Positions 26,512 to 38,324 of a stretch of 64,000 nt of DNA are shown in pieces. The notes beneath the pieces were generated by a model. It saw nothing but the letters and a program-made list of their open reading frames with translations. It ran no database searches and was not told where the DNA came from. Each line of letters begins with the position of its first letter. Position 1 is the stretch's first letter. Source of the DNA: Prauserella halophila (lineage in GTDB: Bacteria > Actinomycetota > Actinomycetes > Mycobacteriales > Pseudonocardiaceae); the NCBI RefSeq assembly GCF_024171895.1, contig NZ_JAMTCQ010000009.1, positions 993,285-1,057,284 on the forward strand, in the 5' to 3' direction. A program made the translations under genes and the position numbers.

Positions 26512-26754
26512 ATCGTTTCACTAATGCATTACGACGTGGCGTAGTTCCAGGTCGACCGGCATTTCATTGCTTAGAAGTATGCCCGTACGGCTACGGCTGC
26601 AACCGGGCTGATAGCGTCCCCGGCAAGGTTGCCCTTGCTTCACGTAGAGGGATGCCCCGCATAGCACTGGATCTCGATCCGGTACGTTATGCCCAGGTTG
26701 CATCGATTCCCCCGGCGGAGTGAACGCCGGCCGGGAGAACCGGAAGGAGCCCAG
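26512..26754 (+). promoter_or_regulatory. Upstream region of the atp operon
   Basis: 243 bp with no gene. It is less GC-rich than its surroundings and has candidate -10 boxes (GATAGC near 26611, CATAGC near 26658, TACGTT near 26684) but no clean -35/-10 pair that I can choose between. GGAAGGA near 26742 is the ribosome site for the TTG start of atpB. Confidence 0.3.
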
Positions 26755-27537
26755 TTGGGCGCGCTGGTACTAGCCGCGGGTGACGAATTCACGCCGCCGA
26801 CGGCCGAGGCGTTTAATCTGCCTCCGATTTTCGGCTGGGTCACCAAACCCATACTGCTGATTGTGCTGTCGGTGGTCCTGATCATCGGGTTCTTCCTGCT
26901 CTCGAGCAGGAAGCTGAGCGTCGTGCCTGGCAAGGGACAGTTCCTCGTCGAGTCGTTCTACGACTTCGGGCGTAACAACATCGCCCGTGAGCAGATCGGT
27001 TCCAGGGACTTCCTGCGCTTTTTGCCTCTGATTCTGGGTCTGTTCAGCTTCGTCCTCGTGAACAACCTGTTCGGGATCATTCCGATCCTGCAGTTCCCGA
27101 CGATGTCGCACATCGGCTTCCCGCTCGCACTGTCGGTGCTGGTGGTCTACCCCGTGTACCACTACGCGGGCATCCGCCGGCACGGTCTCGGCGGCTACCT
27201 GAAGAACCAACTGGTTCCGCCGGGCGCGCCGAAGGCCGTATATCTCCTGCTGACACCGATCGAGTTCTTCACGAAGTTCATCATGAACCCGCTGACGCTC
27301 GCGATCCGAGTTTTTGCGGCGATGTTCGCGGGACACCTGCTGATCATGCTGTTCGGCATCTCGGCGGAGTTCTTGCTGCTCCACGGTGACGGCATCACGA
27401 AGATCTTCTCCGTCTTCTCGTTCGGCGGAGCGATCGCGATGACGTTCATCGAGGTCCTGATCATGTCGATCCAGGCCTTCATCTTCGCGTTGCTGTCGGC
27501 CAACTACATCGGCGCGGCACTGGCCGAAGACCACTAG
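26755..27537 (+). CDS. atpB: ATP synthase subunit a
   Basis: 260 residues, membrane subunit forming the proton half-channels of Fo. Start is TTG, chosen because GGAAGGAG is 7 nt upstream and the preceding frame has no better site. Key motifs: NNLFGIIP, FIMNPLTLAIRVFAAMFAGH with the essential Arg, and the C-terminal AFIFALLSANYIGAAL. First of eight atp genes in the standard order a-c-b-delta-alpha-gamma-beta-epsilon. Confidence 0.95.
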   Translation: MGALVLAAGDEFTPPTAEAFNLPPIFGWVTKPILLIVLSVVLIIGFFLLSSRKLSVVPGKGQFLVESFYDFGRNNIAREQIGSRDFLRFLPLILGLFSFVLVNNLFGIIPILQFPTMSHIGFPLALSVLVVYPVYHYAGIRRHGLGGYLKNQLVPPGAPKAVYLLLTPIEFFTKFIMNPLTLAIRVFAAMFAGHLLIMLFGISAEFLLLHGDGITKIFSVFSFGGAIAMTFIEVLIMSIQAFIFALLSANYIGAALAEDH

Positions 27538-27654
27538 AACTACCGCACCGACCCTCAGATCCCGGACGGCTCACGCGCGAGCGACGACGTCCGTCCGAAC
27601 CCACAGACAAGACATCCGTTACCGAACACGGACGAAGTTGGAAAGGGAAAACAC

Positions 27655-27900
27655 GTGAGCTCCATTGTTCTCGCCCAGCAGGCCGCTGAGACCAGCATCA
27701 ACTCGGGCCTCGCCGTTGTCGGCTACGGCCTCGGTGCCATCGGTGGTGGTATCGGCGTCGGTATGATCTTCTCCTCCGTCATCAGCGGCACCGCCCGCCA
27801 GCCGGAGGCCCAGGGCAAGCTGATGAACATCGGCTTCACCACCTTCGCCCTGGTCGAGGTTCTGGCGCTGCTGGGCTTCGTTCTCTTCTTCCTCGCCTGA
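27655..27900 (+). CDS. atpE: ATP synthase subunit c
   Basis: 81 residues, two-helix proteolipid of the rotor ring. Glycine-rich helix 1 (GLGAIGGGIGVGMIF), polar loop RQPEAQGK, and helix 2 with the ion-binding Glu in ALVEVLALLGF. The homologue is the bedaquiline target in mycobacteria. GTG start with GGAAAGGG upstream. Separated from atpB by 117 bp. Confidence 0.95.
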   Translation: MSSIVLAQQAAETSINSGLAVVGYGLGAIGGGIGVGMIFSSVISGTARQPEAQGKLMNIGFTTFALVEVLALLGFVLFFLA

Positions 27901-27936
27901 CGTCGGCAACGCCGACGCCGGTAATGACAGGACGAA

Positions 27937-28488
27937 GTGGAGACGACGATGATTCTGGCGGCTGAAGAGTACAACCCGGTGATGCCGCACGTTGCCGAGA
28001 TCATCATCGGTCTGATCGCGTTCCTGCTTCTGCTGTGGGTGCTGCGCAAGTTCGTGGTGCCGCGCTTCGAGAAGCTGTACGAGGAGCGGACCGCGAAGAT
28101 CGAAGGCGGCATCGAGAAGGCGGAGAAGGCTCAGGCCGAGGCCGAGCAGGCGCTGGAGCAGTACAAGGCGCAGCTGGCCGAGGCACGGACCGAGGCCGCC
28201 AAGATCCGTGATGACGCACGGCTCGAGGCCGAGACGATCAAGGCGGAACTGCGTGCCGAGGCTGAGCAGGAGGCCGGCCGGATCGTTGCTCAGGGCGAGG
28301 CGCAGCTGCAGCAGCAGCGTGCGCAGCTCGTCGCTGAACTGCGTGCCGACCTCGGCCGGAACTCGGTGGCGTTGGCCAGCCGGATCGTCGGTGAGTCGCT
28401 GGAGGACGAAGCCCGCAGGCGCGGCACCGTCGACCGGTTCCTCACCGAACTCGACGCCGGTGCCGATGGCGCCGGAGCCAGGAACTAG
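27937..28488 (+). CDS. atpF: ATP synthase subunit b
   Basis: 183 residues, peripheral stalk. One membrane helix (IIIGLIAFLLLLWVLRKFVVP) and a long Glu/Ala/Lys coiled coil (KAEKAQAEAEQALEQYKAQLA). GTG at 27937 or ATG four codons later are both possible; each has a purine-rich site. Separate from delta, unlike the mycobacterial b-delta fusion. Confidence 0.95.
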   Translation: METTMILAAEEYNPVMPHVAEIIIGLIAFLLLLWVLRKFVVPRFEKLYEERTAKIEGGIEKAEKAQAEAEQALEQYKAQLAEARTEAAKIRDDARLEAETIKAELRAEAEQEAGRIVAQGEAQLQQQRAQLVAELRADLGRNSVALASRIVGESLEDEARRRGTVDRFLTELDAGADGAGARN

Positions 28489-28500
28489 GAGTAGGCGCAC

Positions 28501-29322
28501 ATGACGCTGCATGCTGCGAGCCGGGACGCTCTTGGCTTCGCCGAGACCCGTCTCGACGAGGTGCTCGGCGACGCGGGCACGAACCCGTCCGCCGTCGGGG
28601 AAGAGCTGCTCTCCGTGGTGGAACTGCTCACCAAGGAGGTGGGGTTGCGGCGGTCCGTCGGCGACGGCTCGTCCGACCCCGAGGCCCGCAAGCGGCTCGT
28701 CAGGTCGTTGCTGCAAGGCAAGGTGTCGGAACCCGCCCTCGGCGTGCTCGACACCGCTGTGGGCAGCCGCTGGTCCAGCCCGCGTGAGCTGCTGGACGGC
28801 CTGGAGACCGTCGCCCGCAAGGCGCTGCTGGTCAGCGCCGACAAGGCCGGCAAACTCGCCACGGTAGAGGCGGAGCTGTTCCAGCTCGCCCGTATCGTCG
28901 AGAGGGAGCCGGAACTCGAGCGGGTACTGGCCGACCGGGTCCGCCCCGCCTCCGAACGACGGTCGCTGTTGCGCGGCCTGCTCGGCGAGAAGGTCGACGC
29001 GGTCACGCTCGTGCTGGCCGAACAGGTCGTGGCACGTCCACGCGGACGTGGCGTGGCGGTCGGTATCGACGCGCTCGTCGAACAAGCCGCGGCGTATCGC
29101 TCGAAGTCGGTCGCGTACGTCAAGAGCGCCACCGGGCTGACAGAGGGCCAGCGTGACCAGCTGGCCACACGGCTCGAGCAGATCTACGGGCGCCGACTGG
29201 CCCTGCACGTCGAGGTCGATGACAAGGTCGGTGCCGGGCTTGTCATCCGGGTCGGTGACGAGGTCATCGACGGCAGCGTGGCAGGGCGGATCGAGGCGTT
29301 GCGCAGGCAGCTCGCGAGCTGA
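28501..29322 (+). CDS. atpH: ATP synthase subunit delta
   Basis: 273 residues, links the F1 head to the peripheral stalk. About 90 residues longer than E. coli delta owing to an N-terminal extension (residues ~1-95) of the kind found in Actinobacteria. OSCP-type C-terminal signature: [39 protein letters not shown] is upstream of the ATG. Downstream spacing to atpA is 59 bp. Confidence 0.95.
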   Translation: MTLHAASRDALGFAETRLDEVLGDAGTNPSAVGEELLSVVELLTKEVGLRRSVGDGSSDPEARKRLVRSLLQGKVSEPALGVLDTAVGSRWSSPRELLDGLETVARKALLVSADKAGKLATVEAELFQLARIVEREPELERVLADRVRPASERRSLLRGLLGEKVDAVTLVLAEQVVARPRGRGVAVGIDALVEQAAAYRSKSVAYVKSATGLTEGQRDQLATRLEQIYGRRLALHVEVDDKVGAGLVIRVGDEVIDGSVAGRIEALRRQLAS

Positions 29323-29381
29323 CGGCGCGCGCAACACAAACTTTGCACAGTGGCAAGACACGAAGTGAGAGCGGGAACGAC

Positions 29382-31022
29382 ATGACGGAGCTGACGATCT
29401 CCTCGGATGAGATCCGCAGTGCGATCGAGAACTACGTCTCGAGTTACTCCCCGGAGGTAAGCCGGGAAGAGGTCGGCGTCGTCGTCGACACCGGTGACGG
29501 TGTCGCCCACGTCGAGGGCCTGCCGTCGACCATGGCCAACGAGCTGCTGGAGTTCCCCGGCGGCGTGTACGGCGTTGCGCAGAACCTGGAGCCGCGCGAG
29601 ATCGGTGTCGTGCTCCTCGGTGACTTCGAGAAGATCGAAGAGGGCCAGGAGGTCAAGCGCACCGGGCGGATCCTGTCGGTGCCGGTCGGCGAGAACTTCC
29701 TCGGTCGCGTCATCGACCCGCTCGGCGCTCCGATCGACGGCCTCGGTGACATCGAGTCGGACGAACGTCGCGCCCTGGAGCTCCAGGCCGCTTCGGTGGT
29801 CGAGCGGCAGCCGGTCGACGAACCGCTGGCCACCGGGATCACCGCCATCGACTCGATGACGCCGATCGGCCGTGGCCAGCGTCAGCTGATCATCGGTGAC
29901 CGTAAGACCGGTAAGACCGCGGTCTGCATCGACACCATCATCAACCAGAAGGCCAACTGGGAGAGCGGCGACCCGGACAAGCAGGTCCGGTGCATCTACG
30001 TCGCCATCGGCCAGAAGGGCTCGACGATCGCCGGGGTGCGCAAGTCCCTCGAGGACGCGGGCGCCCTGGAGTACACGACGATCGTCGCCGCCCCGGCTTC
30101 CGACCCGGCCGGCTTCAAGTGGCTGGCGCCGTACTCCGGGTCCGCGCTGGGTCAGCACTGGATGTACCAGGGCAAGCACGTCCTGATCGTCTTCGACGAC
30201 CTGACCAAGCAGGCGGAGGCCTACCGAGCGATCTCGCTGCTGCTGCGCCGTCCGCCGGGCCGTGAGGCGTTCCCCGGCGACGTCTTCTACTTGCACTCGC
30301 GTCTGCTCGAGCGGTGCGCCAAGCTCTCGGACGAGCTGGGCGGCGGTTCGCTGACGGGTCTGCCGATCATCGAGACGAAGGCCAACGACATCTCGGCCTA
30401 CATCCCGACGAACGTCATCTCGATCACCGACGGGCAGTGCTTCTTCCAGTCGGACAAGTTCAACTCGGGACAGCGCCCCGCCGTCGACACGACGACCTCG
30501 GTGTCGCGAGTCGGTGGTGACGCGCAGACCAAGGCCATGAAGAAGGTCGCCGGTACGTTGCGGATCGACCTGTCGCAGTACGAAGAGCTGAAGGCGTTCT
30601 CCGCCTTCGCCTCGGACCTCGACGAATCCTCGAAGGCTCAGCTGGACCGTGGTGTCCGCCTGTACGAGCTGCTCAAGCAGTCGCAGTACTCGCCGGTCCC
30701 GGTCGAGCAGCAGGTCGTCACGGTGTACCTCGGGACGAACGGGCACTTCGACGACGTGCCGATCGAGGACACCGCGCGGTTCAACACCGAGCTGCTCGAG
30801 AACATGCGGCACAAGCACGCGGACGTCCTGACCGAGATCCGCGAGAAGGGGCAGTGGAACGACGAGCTGGCCGAGAAGGTCGCTGCTGCTGCCGCAGAGT
30901 TCAAGAAGGGCTTCACCACCTCGGAGGGCAAGCAGCTCAACGAGGCGGAGGCCGACGCGATGGACGCCGAGAAGGTCGGACAGGAATCCGTGAAGGTGAA
31001 CCGTCCGGCTCCGAAGAAGTAG
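29382..31022 (+). CDS. atpA: ATP synthase subunit alpha
   Basis: 546 residues, non-catalytic nucleotide-binding subunit of F1. Walker [11 protein letters not shown], alpha-specific [43 protein letters not shown]. An extended C-terminus ([20 protein letters not shown]) is typical of actinobacterial alpha subunits, where it limits ATP hydrolysis in mycobacteria. ATG start; GAGCGGG upstream. Confidence 0.95.
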   Translation: MTELTISSDEIRSAIENYVSSYSPEVSREEVGVVVDTGDGVAHVEGLPSTMANELLEFPGGVYGVAQNLEPREIGVVLLGDFEKIEEGQEVKRTGRILSVPVGENFLGRVIDPLGAPIDGLGDIESDERRALELQAASVVERQPVDEPLATGITAIDSMTPIGRGQRQLIIGDRKTGKTAVCIDTIINQKANWESGDPDKQVRCIYVAIGQKGSTIAGVRKSLEDAGALEYTTIVAAPASDPAGFKWLAPYSGSALGQHWMYQGKHVLIVFDDLTKQAEAYRAISLLLRRPPGREAFPGDVFYLHSRLLERCAKLSDELGGGSLTGLPIIETKANDISAYIPTNVISITDGQCFFQSDKFNSGQRPAVDTTTSVSRVGGDAQTKAMKKVAGTLRIDLSQYEELKAFSAFASDLDESSKAQLDRGVRLYELLKQSQYSPVPVEQQVVTVYLGTNGHFDDVPIEDTARFNTELLENMRHKHADVLTEIREKGQWNDELAEKVAAAAAEFKKGFTTSEGKQLNEAEADAMDAEKVGQESVKVNRPAPKK

Positions 31023-31034
31023 TGGGCGGTAGCC

Positions 31035-31985
31035 ATGGCACAGCTTCGTGAGCTCCGGTCGAAGATCCGGTCCACCAAGAACATCGGCAAGATCACCAAG
31101 GCGATGGAACTCATCGCCACCTCGCGCATCAGCAAGGCGCAGGCGAGGGTCGAGGCCGCACGTCCGTACGCCACGGAGATCACCGAGGTGCTCTCCTCGC
31201 TGGCGGGCGCGACGCCGAACCTCGATCACCCGCTGCTGGTCGAACGCGAATCGGTACGGCGGGTCGCCGTGCTCGTTGTGACCAGTGACAAGGGGCTGTG
31301 CGGTGGCTACAACGCCAACGTGCTGCGGGCCACCGAGGAATTGCTCTCGCTCCTGCGGTCACAGGGCAAGGATCCGCAGCTCTACGTCATCGGCGGCAAG
31401 GGCGTGAACTACTACACGTTCCGCGACCGTGAGCTGGCGAACAGCTGGACCGGGTTCTCCCAGCAGCCGCATTACGAGAACGCGGCCGAGGTGGGCAAGC
31501 ACCTGGTCGACGCGTTCCTCGCGGGCGGCGACGACGGCGGCGAGCAGTCCGGTCCGGATGGAGTGCTGGGCGTGGACGAGCTCCACATCGTCTACACCGA
31601 GTTCCGGTCGATGCTGACGCAGACGCCGGTGGCCAAGCGGATGGCACCGCTGGAGGTCGAGTACTCCGGTGGTGACGACGCAGGCGCCACGGCAAGCGGT
31701 GAGGTCGCACCGTCGTACCAGTTCGAGCCGAACGCGGAGACGCTGCTTGCCTCCCTGCTGCCGAAGTACATCAACACGCGGATCTTCGCGGCGTTGTTGG
31801 AATCGGCGGCGTCCGAGCTGGCGGCCCAGCGCAACGCGATGAAGGCGGCGTCGGACAACGCGAGTGAGCTGGTGGAGAACTACACCCGGCTGGCCAACCA
31901 GGCCCGCCAGGCCCAGATCACCCAGGAGATCAGCGAAATCGTCGGCGGAGTGGATGCGCTCGCCGCAGTAGGAAGTGATGACTGA
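31035..31985 (+). CDS. atpG: ATP synthase subunit gamma
   Basis: 316 residues, central rotor shaft. N-terminal helix [39 protein letters not shown], and C-terminal helix [16 protein letters not shown] Gly/Asp/Glu-rich loop near residues 165-180 ([11 protein letters not shown]) corresponds to the extra gamma loop seen in actinobacteria. 12 bp after atpA. Confidence 0.95.
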   Translation: MAQLRELRSKIRSTKNIGKITKAMELIATSRISKAQARVEAARPYATEITEVLSSLAGATPNLDHPLLVERESVRRVAVLVVTSDKGLCGGYNANVLRATEELLSLLRSQGKDPQLYVIGGKGVNYYTFRDRELANSWTGFSQQPHYENAAEVGKHLVDAFLAGGDDGGEQSGPDGVLGVDELHIVYTEFRSMLTQTPVAKRMAPLEVEYSGGDDAGATASGEVAPSYQFEPNAETLLASLLPKYINTRIFAALLESAASELAAQRNAMKAASDNASELVENYTRLANQARQAQITQEISEIVGGVDALAAVGSDD

Positions 31986-33413
<1,428 letters not shown>

Positions 33414-33549
33414 CCGGCTGACGTTCGAGTGACACACGCGGCGCGACGGGGCCGGGCCCTCCCGGTCCCGTCGCTTCCGTACGCACCCCCTGGCAAGGAC
33501 AGCGTGGCGGTTACACTGGCGCCAGCGCTGATGAAGAAGGAGACCCCAC

Positions 33550-33915
33550 GTGGCTGAGATGTCCGTCGAGCTGGTCGCCGTCGAACGGCGGCTGTGGTCC
33601 GGCCAGGCCTCGTTCGTCGTCGCGCAGACCACCGAAGGCGAGATCGGCGTCATGCCGGGCCACGAACCGACGCTCGGTGAACTGGTCGAGGGCGGCGTGG
33701 TCAAGGTGACGACGACCGACGGCGACACGATCACGGCCGCAGTACACGGCGGCTTCCTGTCGGTGACGGCGGAGCGGGTCAGCGTGCTCGCCGAGACGGC
33801 CGAACTGGACGAGGAGATCGACGTCGAGGCTGCGCGAGCTGCGCTCGCCGATGACGACGAGGTCGAACGCGAGAGAGCGACCGCGAAACTCCGCGCAGCC
33901 GGCCAGACGGTCTGA
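33550..33915 (+). CDS. atpC: ATP synthase subunit epsilon
   Basis: 121 residues, regulatory rotor subunit. Beta-sandwich N-terminal domain ([46 protein letters not shown]) and a short two-helix C-terminus ([14 protein letters not shown]). GTG start with GAAGGAG. Last gene of the operon. Confidence 0.95.
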   Translation: MAEMSVELVAVERRLWSGQASFVVAQTTEGEIGVMPGHEPTLGELVEGGVVKVTTTDGDTITAAVHGGFLSVTAERVSVLAETAELDEEIDVEAARAALADDDEVERERATAKLRAAGQTV

Positions 33916-33943
33916 CAGGCGAGACCAGCAGAGGCGGGTGGCC

Positions 33944-34378
33944 GTGAACGCAATGATCGTGGTCTTCGCCCTGCTGCTGGTGCTGTTCGCCGTCGTCCTC
34001 TGGTACGGGCTGCGGTGGGTCGCGATGCGCCGCCGCGGTGGCGTGAGCGTTGCGCTGCGCTGGGATCCGGACCGCGAGCGCTCCGGCTGGCACCTGGGTA
34101 TCGCGCGGTATCACGGCGAACACTTCCTGTGGTATCGCGTGTGGAGCCTGCGCAGCGGCCCGGACCGGGTGCTGGGCCGCGAAGGGCTGGAGATCGCGGA
34201 CCGGCGCGAACCCATCGGCACCGAGTCCTATGCTGTCCCGTCGGGTTCGAGCGTGCTGCGTTGTCAGCCCGCCCGCGGCGAACCCATCGAGATGGCCATG
34301 GGGCCCGATGCGCTCACCGGATTCCTGTCGTGGCTCGAGTCGGCACCGCCGGGAAGGCGCATCCGCCGAGCCTCGTGA
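33944..34378 (+). CDS. DUF2550 membrane-anchored protein
   Basis: 144 residues. One N-terminal membrane helix (MIVVFALLLVLFAVVLWYGLRWVAM) and a ~110-residue soluble domain (GWHLGIARYHGEHFLWYRVWSL). Matches the DUF2550 family that follows atpC in many Actinobacteria. Function unknown. GTG at 33944 chosen; a second GTG lies two codons upstream. Probably read from the atp operon. Confidence 0.85.
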   Translation: MNAMIVVFALLLVLFAVVLWYGLRWVAMRRRGGVSVALRWDPDRERSGWHLGIARYHGEHFLWYRVWSLRSGPDRVLGREGLEIADRREPIGTESYAVPSGSSVLRCQPARGEPIEMAMGPDALTGFLSWLESAPPGRRIRRAS

Positions 34379-34434
34379 CCCGCGTGTTCTGCATTCGTGG
34401 CGTGACCGAATCACACGCCGTCCCCGTGACGATA

Positions 34435-34465
34435 CTGAAGCCCCTGCCGCCGGCAGGGGCTTCAG
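34435..34465. terminator. Bidirectional terminator, 15-bp arms
   Basis: CTGAAGCCCCTGCCG and CGGCAGGGGCTTCAG are perfectly complementary around a single base. It lies between the convergent DUF2550 and adenosyltransferase genes and can serve both. Confidence 0.85.
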
Positions 34466-34483
34466 CGTGTACAGAGGTCGTGC

Positions 34484-35056
34484 TCAGCGGCCGCCGCCGG
34501 GCTGCCACAGCACATCGCCGTCCGGGTTGGCCAGGCGGGCGAGGATGAACAGCAGGTCCGACAGGCGGTTCAGGTACTTGACCGCGAGGGTGTTGGTGCG
34601 GTCCGGATCCGCTTCGGCGAGCTCCCACGCCGACCGCTCCGCGCGCCGGGCGACGGTGCGTGCCTGGTGCAGCAGCGCTGCGCCCGAGGTGCCGCCGGGC
34701 AGGATGAACGACGTCAGCTTGCCGAGCCGTTCGTTGAACTCGTCGCACCAGCCTTCCAGTCGCTCGAGGTACGGCTCGGTGACGCGCAACGGCGGGTACT
34801 CGGGGTCGGCCGCGATGGGGGAGCACAGGTCCGCGCCGACGTCGAACAGGTCGTTCTGCACCCCGCGGAGCACGTCGGCGAGCTCGTCGGACAGGTCGCC
34901 GAGGGCGATCGCGACGCCGATGACGGAGTTCGCCTCGTCGACGTCGGCGTAGGCGCCGAGCCGGGGGTCGGTCTTGGCGACCCGGGAACCGTCGCCGAGA
35001 GCGGTGGTGCCGGTGTCGCCGACCTTGGTGTACACACGGTTGATCCGGACAGACAT
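34484..35056 (-). CDS. Cob(I)alamin adenosyltransferase, PduO type
   Basis: 190 residues. Transfers the adenosyl group of ATP to cob(I)alamin to make coenzyme B12. PduO/MMAB signatures: VYTKVGDTGTTALGDGSRV (ATP-binding N-terminus), ADVDEANSVIGVA, LPGGTSGAALLHQARTVARRAER and LNRLSDLLFILAR. ATG start. Convergent with DUF2550, divergent from murA. Confidence 0.9.
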   Translation of the reverse strand: MSVRINRVYTKVGDTGTTALGDGSRVAKTDPRLGAYADVDEANSVIGVAIALGDLSDELADVLRGVQNDLFDVGADLCSPIAADPEYPPLRVTEPYLERLEGWCDEFNERLGKLTSFILPGGTSGAALLHQARTVARRAERSAWELAEADPDRTNTLAVKYLNRLSDLLFILARLANPDGDVLWQPGGGR

Positions 35057-35198
35057 GTGACGAGGCTACGTCAGGTGCCGGCGAATGGGTCATCGCAGGA
35101 ACGAGATCGTTCGTTTCAACCGTGGCCGGATTGTGACCACCCTTGCTGTAAGCATGCCCCTGCGCAGAGTGCGCGGATCCGGCGGGCAAGATGTGCGC

Positions 35199-36476
35199 AT
35201 GAGCGAGCACTTCGACGTACACGGCGGAGCGCGCCTGACCGGCGAGGTCGAGGTCGTCGGAGCCAAGAACAGTGTGCTGAAGCTGATGGCGGCGGCGCTG
35301 CTCGCCGAGGGCACGACCACGATCACGAACTGCCCGCGGATCCTCGACGTCCCCCTGATGGCCGATGTGCTGCGCAGCGTCGGCTGCGACGTCGAGATCG
35401 ACGACGACGTGGTGCGCATCACCACTCCCGCCGAGCTGTCGCACGAGGCCTCGTCGAGCGCGATGAGCAAGCTGCGCGCGTCGGTCTGTGTGCTGGGCCC
35501 GCTGGTCGGCAAGCTGAAGAAGGCCGTCGTGGCGCTGCCGGGCGGGGACGCGATCGGGTCGCGGCCGCTGGACATGCATCAGAACGGCCTCCGCAAGCTC
35601 GGTGCGACGAGCTCGATCGAGCACGGCTGTGTGGTCGCCGAGGCGGACGGCCTGCACGGCGCGCAGATCTGGCTGGATTTTCCGAGTGTCGGCGCCACCG
35701 AGAACATCCTCATGGCGGCGGCTCTCGCCGACGGAACGACCGTGATCGACAACGCCGCGCGGGAGCCGGAGATCGCCGACATCGCGGCGATGCTGGGCGA
35801 GATGGGCGCGAAGATCGAGGGTGCGGGCACGTCGACGTTGACCGTCGAGGGCGTTGCCGAGCTCAAGCCGACCGAACACCGCGTGATCGGTGACCGCATC
35901 GTCGGCGCGACCTGGGCGTTCGCGGCTGCCATGACCCGTGGCGACGTGACCGTCACCGGGGTCGACCCGCATCATCTCGAACTGGTTCTGGAGAAGCTGC
36001 GCCTGGCTGGCGCCGAGGTGACGACCTACGACGGCAAGGGCTTCCGGGTCCGTCAGCCCGAGCGGCCGGAGTCGGTCGACTTCGTGACGCTGCCGTACCC
36101 CGGATTCGCGACCGATCTGCAGCCGTTCGCGGTCGCACTGTCGTCGGTGTCCGAAGGCACCTCGATGATCACGGAGAACGTCTACGAGGCGCGGTTCCGG
36201 TTCATCGAGGAGATGGTGCGCCTCGGTGCGGACGCGCGAACGGACGGGCACCACGCCGTCGTCCGCGGTGTGGAGCAACTCTCGAGCGCACCGGTGTGGG
36301 CGTCCGACATCCGTGCGGGCGCGGGCCTGGTGCTGGCGGGTCTGTGTGCCGACGGCATCACCGAGGTGTGGGACGTCTTCCACATCGACCGGGGATACCC
36401 GAACTTCGTGGAGAACCTCAACCGCCTCGGCGCGCGGATCGATCGCGTGGGCACCCCGGGGCCGGAAGCCGACTGA
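35199..36476 (+). CDS. murA: UDP-GlcNAc 1-carboxyvinyltransferase, Asp117 form
   Basis: 425 residues. First committed step of peptidoglycan synthesis: transfers enolpyruvate from PEP to UDP-GlcNAc. Six-fold inside-out alpha/beta fold; [10 protein letters not shown] (catalytic Lys), [14 protein letters not shown], and the mobile loop [15 protein letters not shown]. The loop residue that is Cys115 in E. coli is Asp117 here. A Cys-to-Asp change prevents alkylation by fosfomycin, as known for mycobacterial MurA. CAAGAT 6 nt before the ATG suggests a leaderless mRNA. Complete length. Confidence 0.95.
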   Translation: MSEHFDVHGGARLTGEVEVVGAKNSVLKLMAAALLAEGTTTITNCPRILDVPLMADVLRSVGCDVEIDDDVVRITTPAELSHEASSSAMSKLRASVCVLGPLVGKLKKAVVALPGGDAIGSRPLDMHQNGLRKLGATSSIEHGCVVAEADGLHGAQIWLDFPSVGATENILMAAALADGTTVIDNAAREPEIADIAAMLGEMGAKIEGAGTSTLTVEGVAELKPTEHRVIGDRIVGATWAFAAAMTRGDVTVTGVDPHHLELVLEKLRLAGAEVTTYDGKGFRVRQPERPESVDFVTLPYPGFATDLQPFAVALSSVSEGTSMITENVYEARFRFIEEMVRLGADARTDGHHAVVRGVEQLSSAPVWASDIRAGAGLVLAGLCADGITEVWDVFHIDRGYPNFVENLNRLGARIDRVGTPGPEAD

Positions 36477-36531
36477 CGATCGGCCGTCGCCCTGCCGCCG
36501 CACGGTCGGTCGCAGCTGCGCCGTGGCCGGG

Positions 36532-37155
36532 TCAGCCGCCCGCCGCGAGGGATACGCCGAAGCCGATGAGCGTGCCGCCGGTCGCGATGTCGAGTCCGCG
36601 GCGCACCCTCCGCCGCTGCAGCCAGGCACGGACTCGGTGCACGAACATCAGCAGCAGGACCAGCCACAGCGCGCCCAGCACGGCCACCGTGTAGGCGAGC
36701 AGGAGCGCGTGCAGCGGCGTGCTCGTGACCGGATCGAGGAACTGCGGCAGCACCGACAGATACAGCGCCAGCACCTTGGGGTTGGTGACGTTGGAGAAGA
36801 AGCCTTCGCGCCAGCGGCGGAACGTGCTGACGTCGGCTCCTTGGGCGTCCATCGCGGCGTAGTCGCCGCGCCAGGCCGACCGCAGGGCCTGGATGCCCAG
36901 ATAGGCGAGGTAGGCGACGCCGGCCCAGCGCAGCGCCGTGAACAGCGGTTGCGACTGGACGATCAGTGTGCCGAGTCCGAATGCGACGAGCGTGCCCTGC
37001 ACGAGGTTGCCGACCGCGATGCCGAAGGTGGCCGTCAAGCCGCCCCGGAGCCCGCCCGCGAACGCGTTCTTGAGCGTCACGACGGTGTCCGGGCCGGGTG
37101 CGATGACGACCAGGATGGTCAGTACCAGATAGCTGCTGTAAGCACTCCACGTCAC
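36532..37155 (-). CDS. LysE/RhtB-family amino-acid exporter
   Basis: 207 residues, about six membrane helices. LysE signature near the N-terminus: VVIAPGPDTVVTLKNAFAGGLRGGL and GIAVGNLVQGTL, with FFSNVTNPKVLALYLSVLPQF in the middle. These proteins export amino acids or derivatives by proton antiport; substrate cannot be predicted. GTG start (VTWSAYSSY). Convergent with murA. Confidence 0.85.
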   Translation of the reverse strand: MTWSAYSSYLVLTILVVIAPGPDTVVTLKNAFAGGLRGGLTATFGIAVGNLVQGTLVAFGLGTLIVQSQPLFTALRWAGVAYLAYLGIQALRSAWRGDYAAMDAQGADVSTFRRWREGFFSNVTNPKVLALYLSVLPQFLDPVTSTPLHALLLAYTVAVLGALWLVLLLMFVHRVRAWLQRRRVRRGLDIATGGTLIGFGVSLAAGG

Positions 37156-37421
37156 GACGTTCCACGGTAGGCGATCGTCGGCGGACCGTGCCGAGGACAG
37201 GGCGCCACGGCGCGGACAGGGCGCGGGGCGGGGCAGCGAGGAACCCGCCACGATGCGTGGGCAACCGCACAAGAATGTCGAGCCGATCACCGTTGTGGCC
37301 GTGCGGGGTCCTGCTTGTGAGTTACCCTACGGCTTGCTCGTCATGCCTCTGCTCGTTCGATTTTTGGAGCGTCGTTTTGTGCCCTCAGCGTGAGACATCG
37401 ACCGGTCTTGGCACGGATGTG

Positions 37422-38192
37422 ATGATCAGGTTCGACGATGTCGTCAAGAAGTTCGACGACAACATCGTGCTGCGCGATCTGAGCTTCTCCGTGAGTCCCG
37501 GCGAGTTCGTCTCGCTGATCGGGCCGAGCGGATCCGGAAAGACGACGATCCTGCGCCTGCTGATGACGCTGGAGCGCATCAACGGCGGCACGATCCAGGT
37601 CGGCGACGAGTACCTCAGCCACATGGATCGCGGCGGCAAGCTCGTCCCCGCGGACGAGCGGCACCTGCGCCAGGTCCGCAAGCGCATCGGCATGGTGTTC
37701 CAGCAGTTCAACCTGTTCCCGAACATGAAGGTGCTGCAGAACATCACCGAGGCCCCGATCAGGGTGCTCGGCAAGTCGCGCGACGAGGCCGAGCGGCGCG
37801 GCAAGGAGCTGCTGGACATGGTGGGCCTTTCCGACAAGGTCGACGAGCATCCCTCGCGGCTCTCGGGTGGGCAGCAGCAGCGGGTCGCGATCGCGCGGGC
37901 ACTGGCGATGGAGCCCGAGATCCTGCTGCTCGACGAGGTCACCTCGGCGCTGGATCCCGAGCTGGTCGCGGGTGTGCTGGCCGTGCTGCGCGAGATCGCC
38001 AGCACCACCGACATCACGTTCCTGTGCGTCACGCACGAGATGCAGTTCGCGCGCGACGTCTCCGACCGCGTGATGATGTTCGACGCCGGGCAGATCGTCG
38101 AGGACGCGGCGCCGGACAAGCTGTTCACCGACCCCGATGAGGAACGCACGAAGGCGTTCCTGCACGCCGTCATCGACCGGGCGGCCTCGTAA
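37422..38192 (+). CDS. ehuA: ABC transporter ATPase, polar amino acid/ectoine type
   Basis: 256 residues. Walker A GPSGSGKTT, Q-loop VFQQFNLFPNMKVLQN, signature LSGGQQQRVAIARAL, Walker B ILLLDEVTSALD, H-loop CVTHEM. Belongs to the PAAT group (GlnQ-like); similarity of the set to EhuABCD is the reason for the name. It drives the permease pair at 40658-42054 and the binding protein at 39701. It is separated from them by an enoyl-CoA hydratase and a NUDIX gene. ATG chosen after an upstream AT-rich promoter-like stretch. Tandem TAACCRCGCACGGT units follow the stop. Confidence 0.8.
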   Translation: MIRFDDVVKKFDDNIVLRDLSFSVSPGEFVSLIGPSGSGKTTILRLLMTLERINGGTIQVGDEYLSHMDRGGKLVPADERHLRQVRKRIGMVFQQFNLFPNMKVLQNITEAPIRVLGKSRDEAERRGKELLDMVGLSDKVDEHPSRLSGGQQQRVAIARALAMEPEILLLDEVTSALDPELVAGVLAVLREIASTTDITFLCVTHEMQFARDVSDRVMMFDAGQIVEDAAPDKLFTDPDEERTKAFLHAVIDRAAS

Positions 38193-38324
38193 CCGCGCAC
38201 GGTTGTAACCACGCACGGTGTCGCGCCAGGCGTAACGGGCTCGGCGCTCGAACCGCTCGCCGTGTCTCGTTCCCTCGTGACGTGGCGCCTTCCGCGAGCC
38301 CGTGAGGCGGGATACGGTCGGTTC

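Noticed and set aside
33443-33474. Strong terminator between atpD and atpC
   Set aside because: The stem is imperfect and atpC belongs to the operon; at most a partial attenuator.
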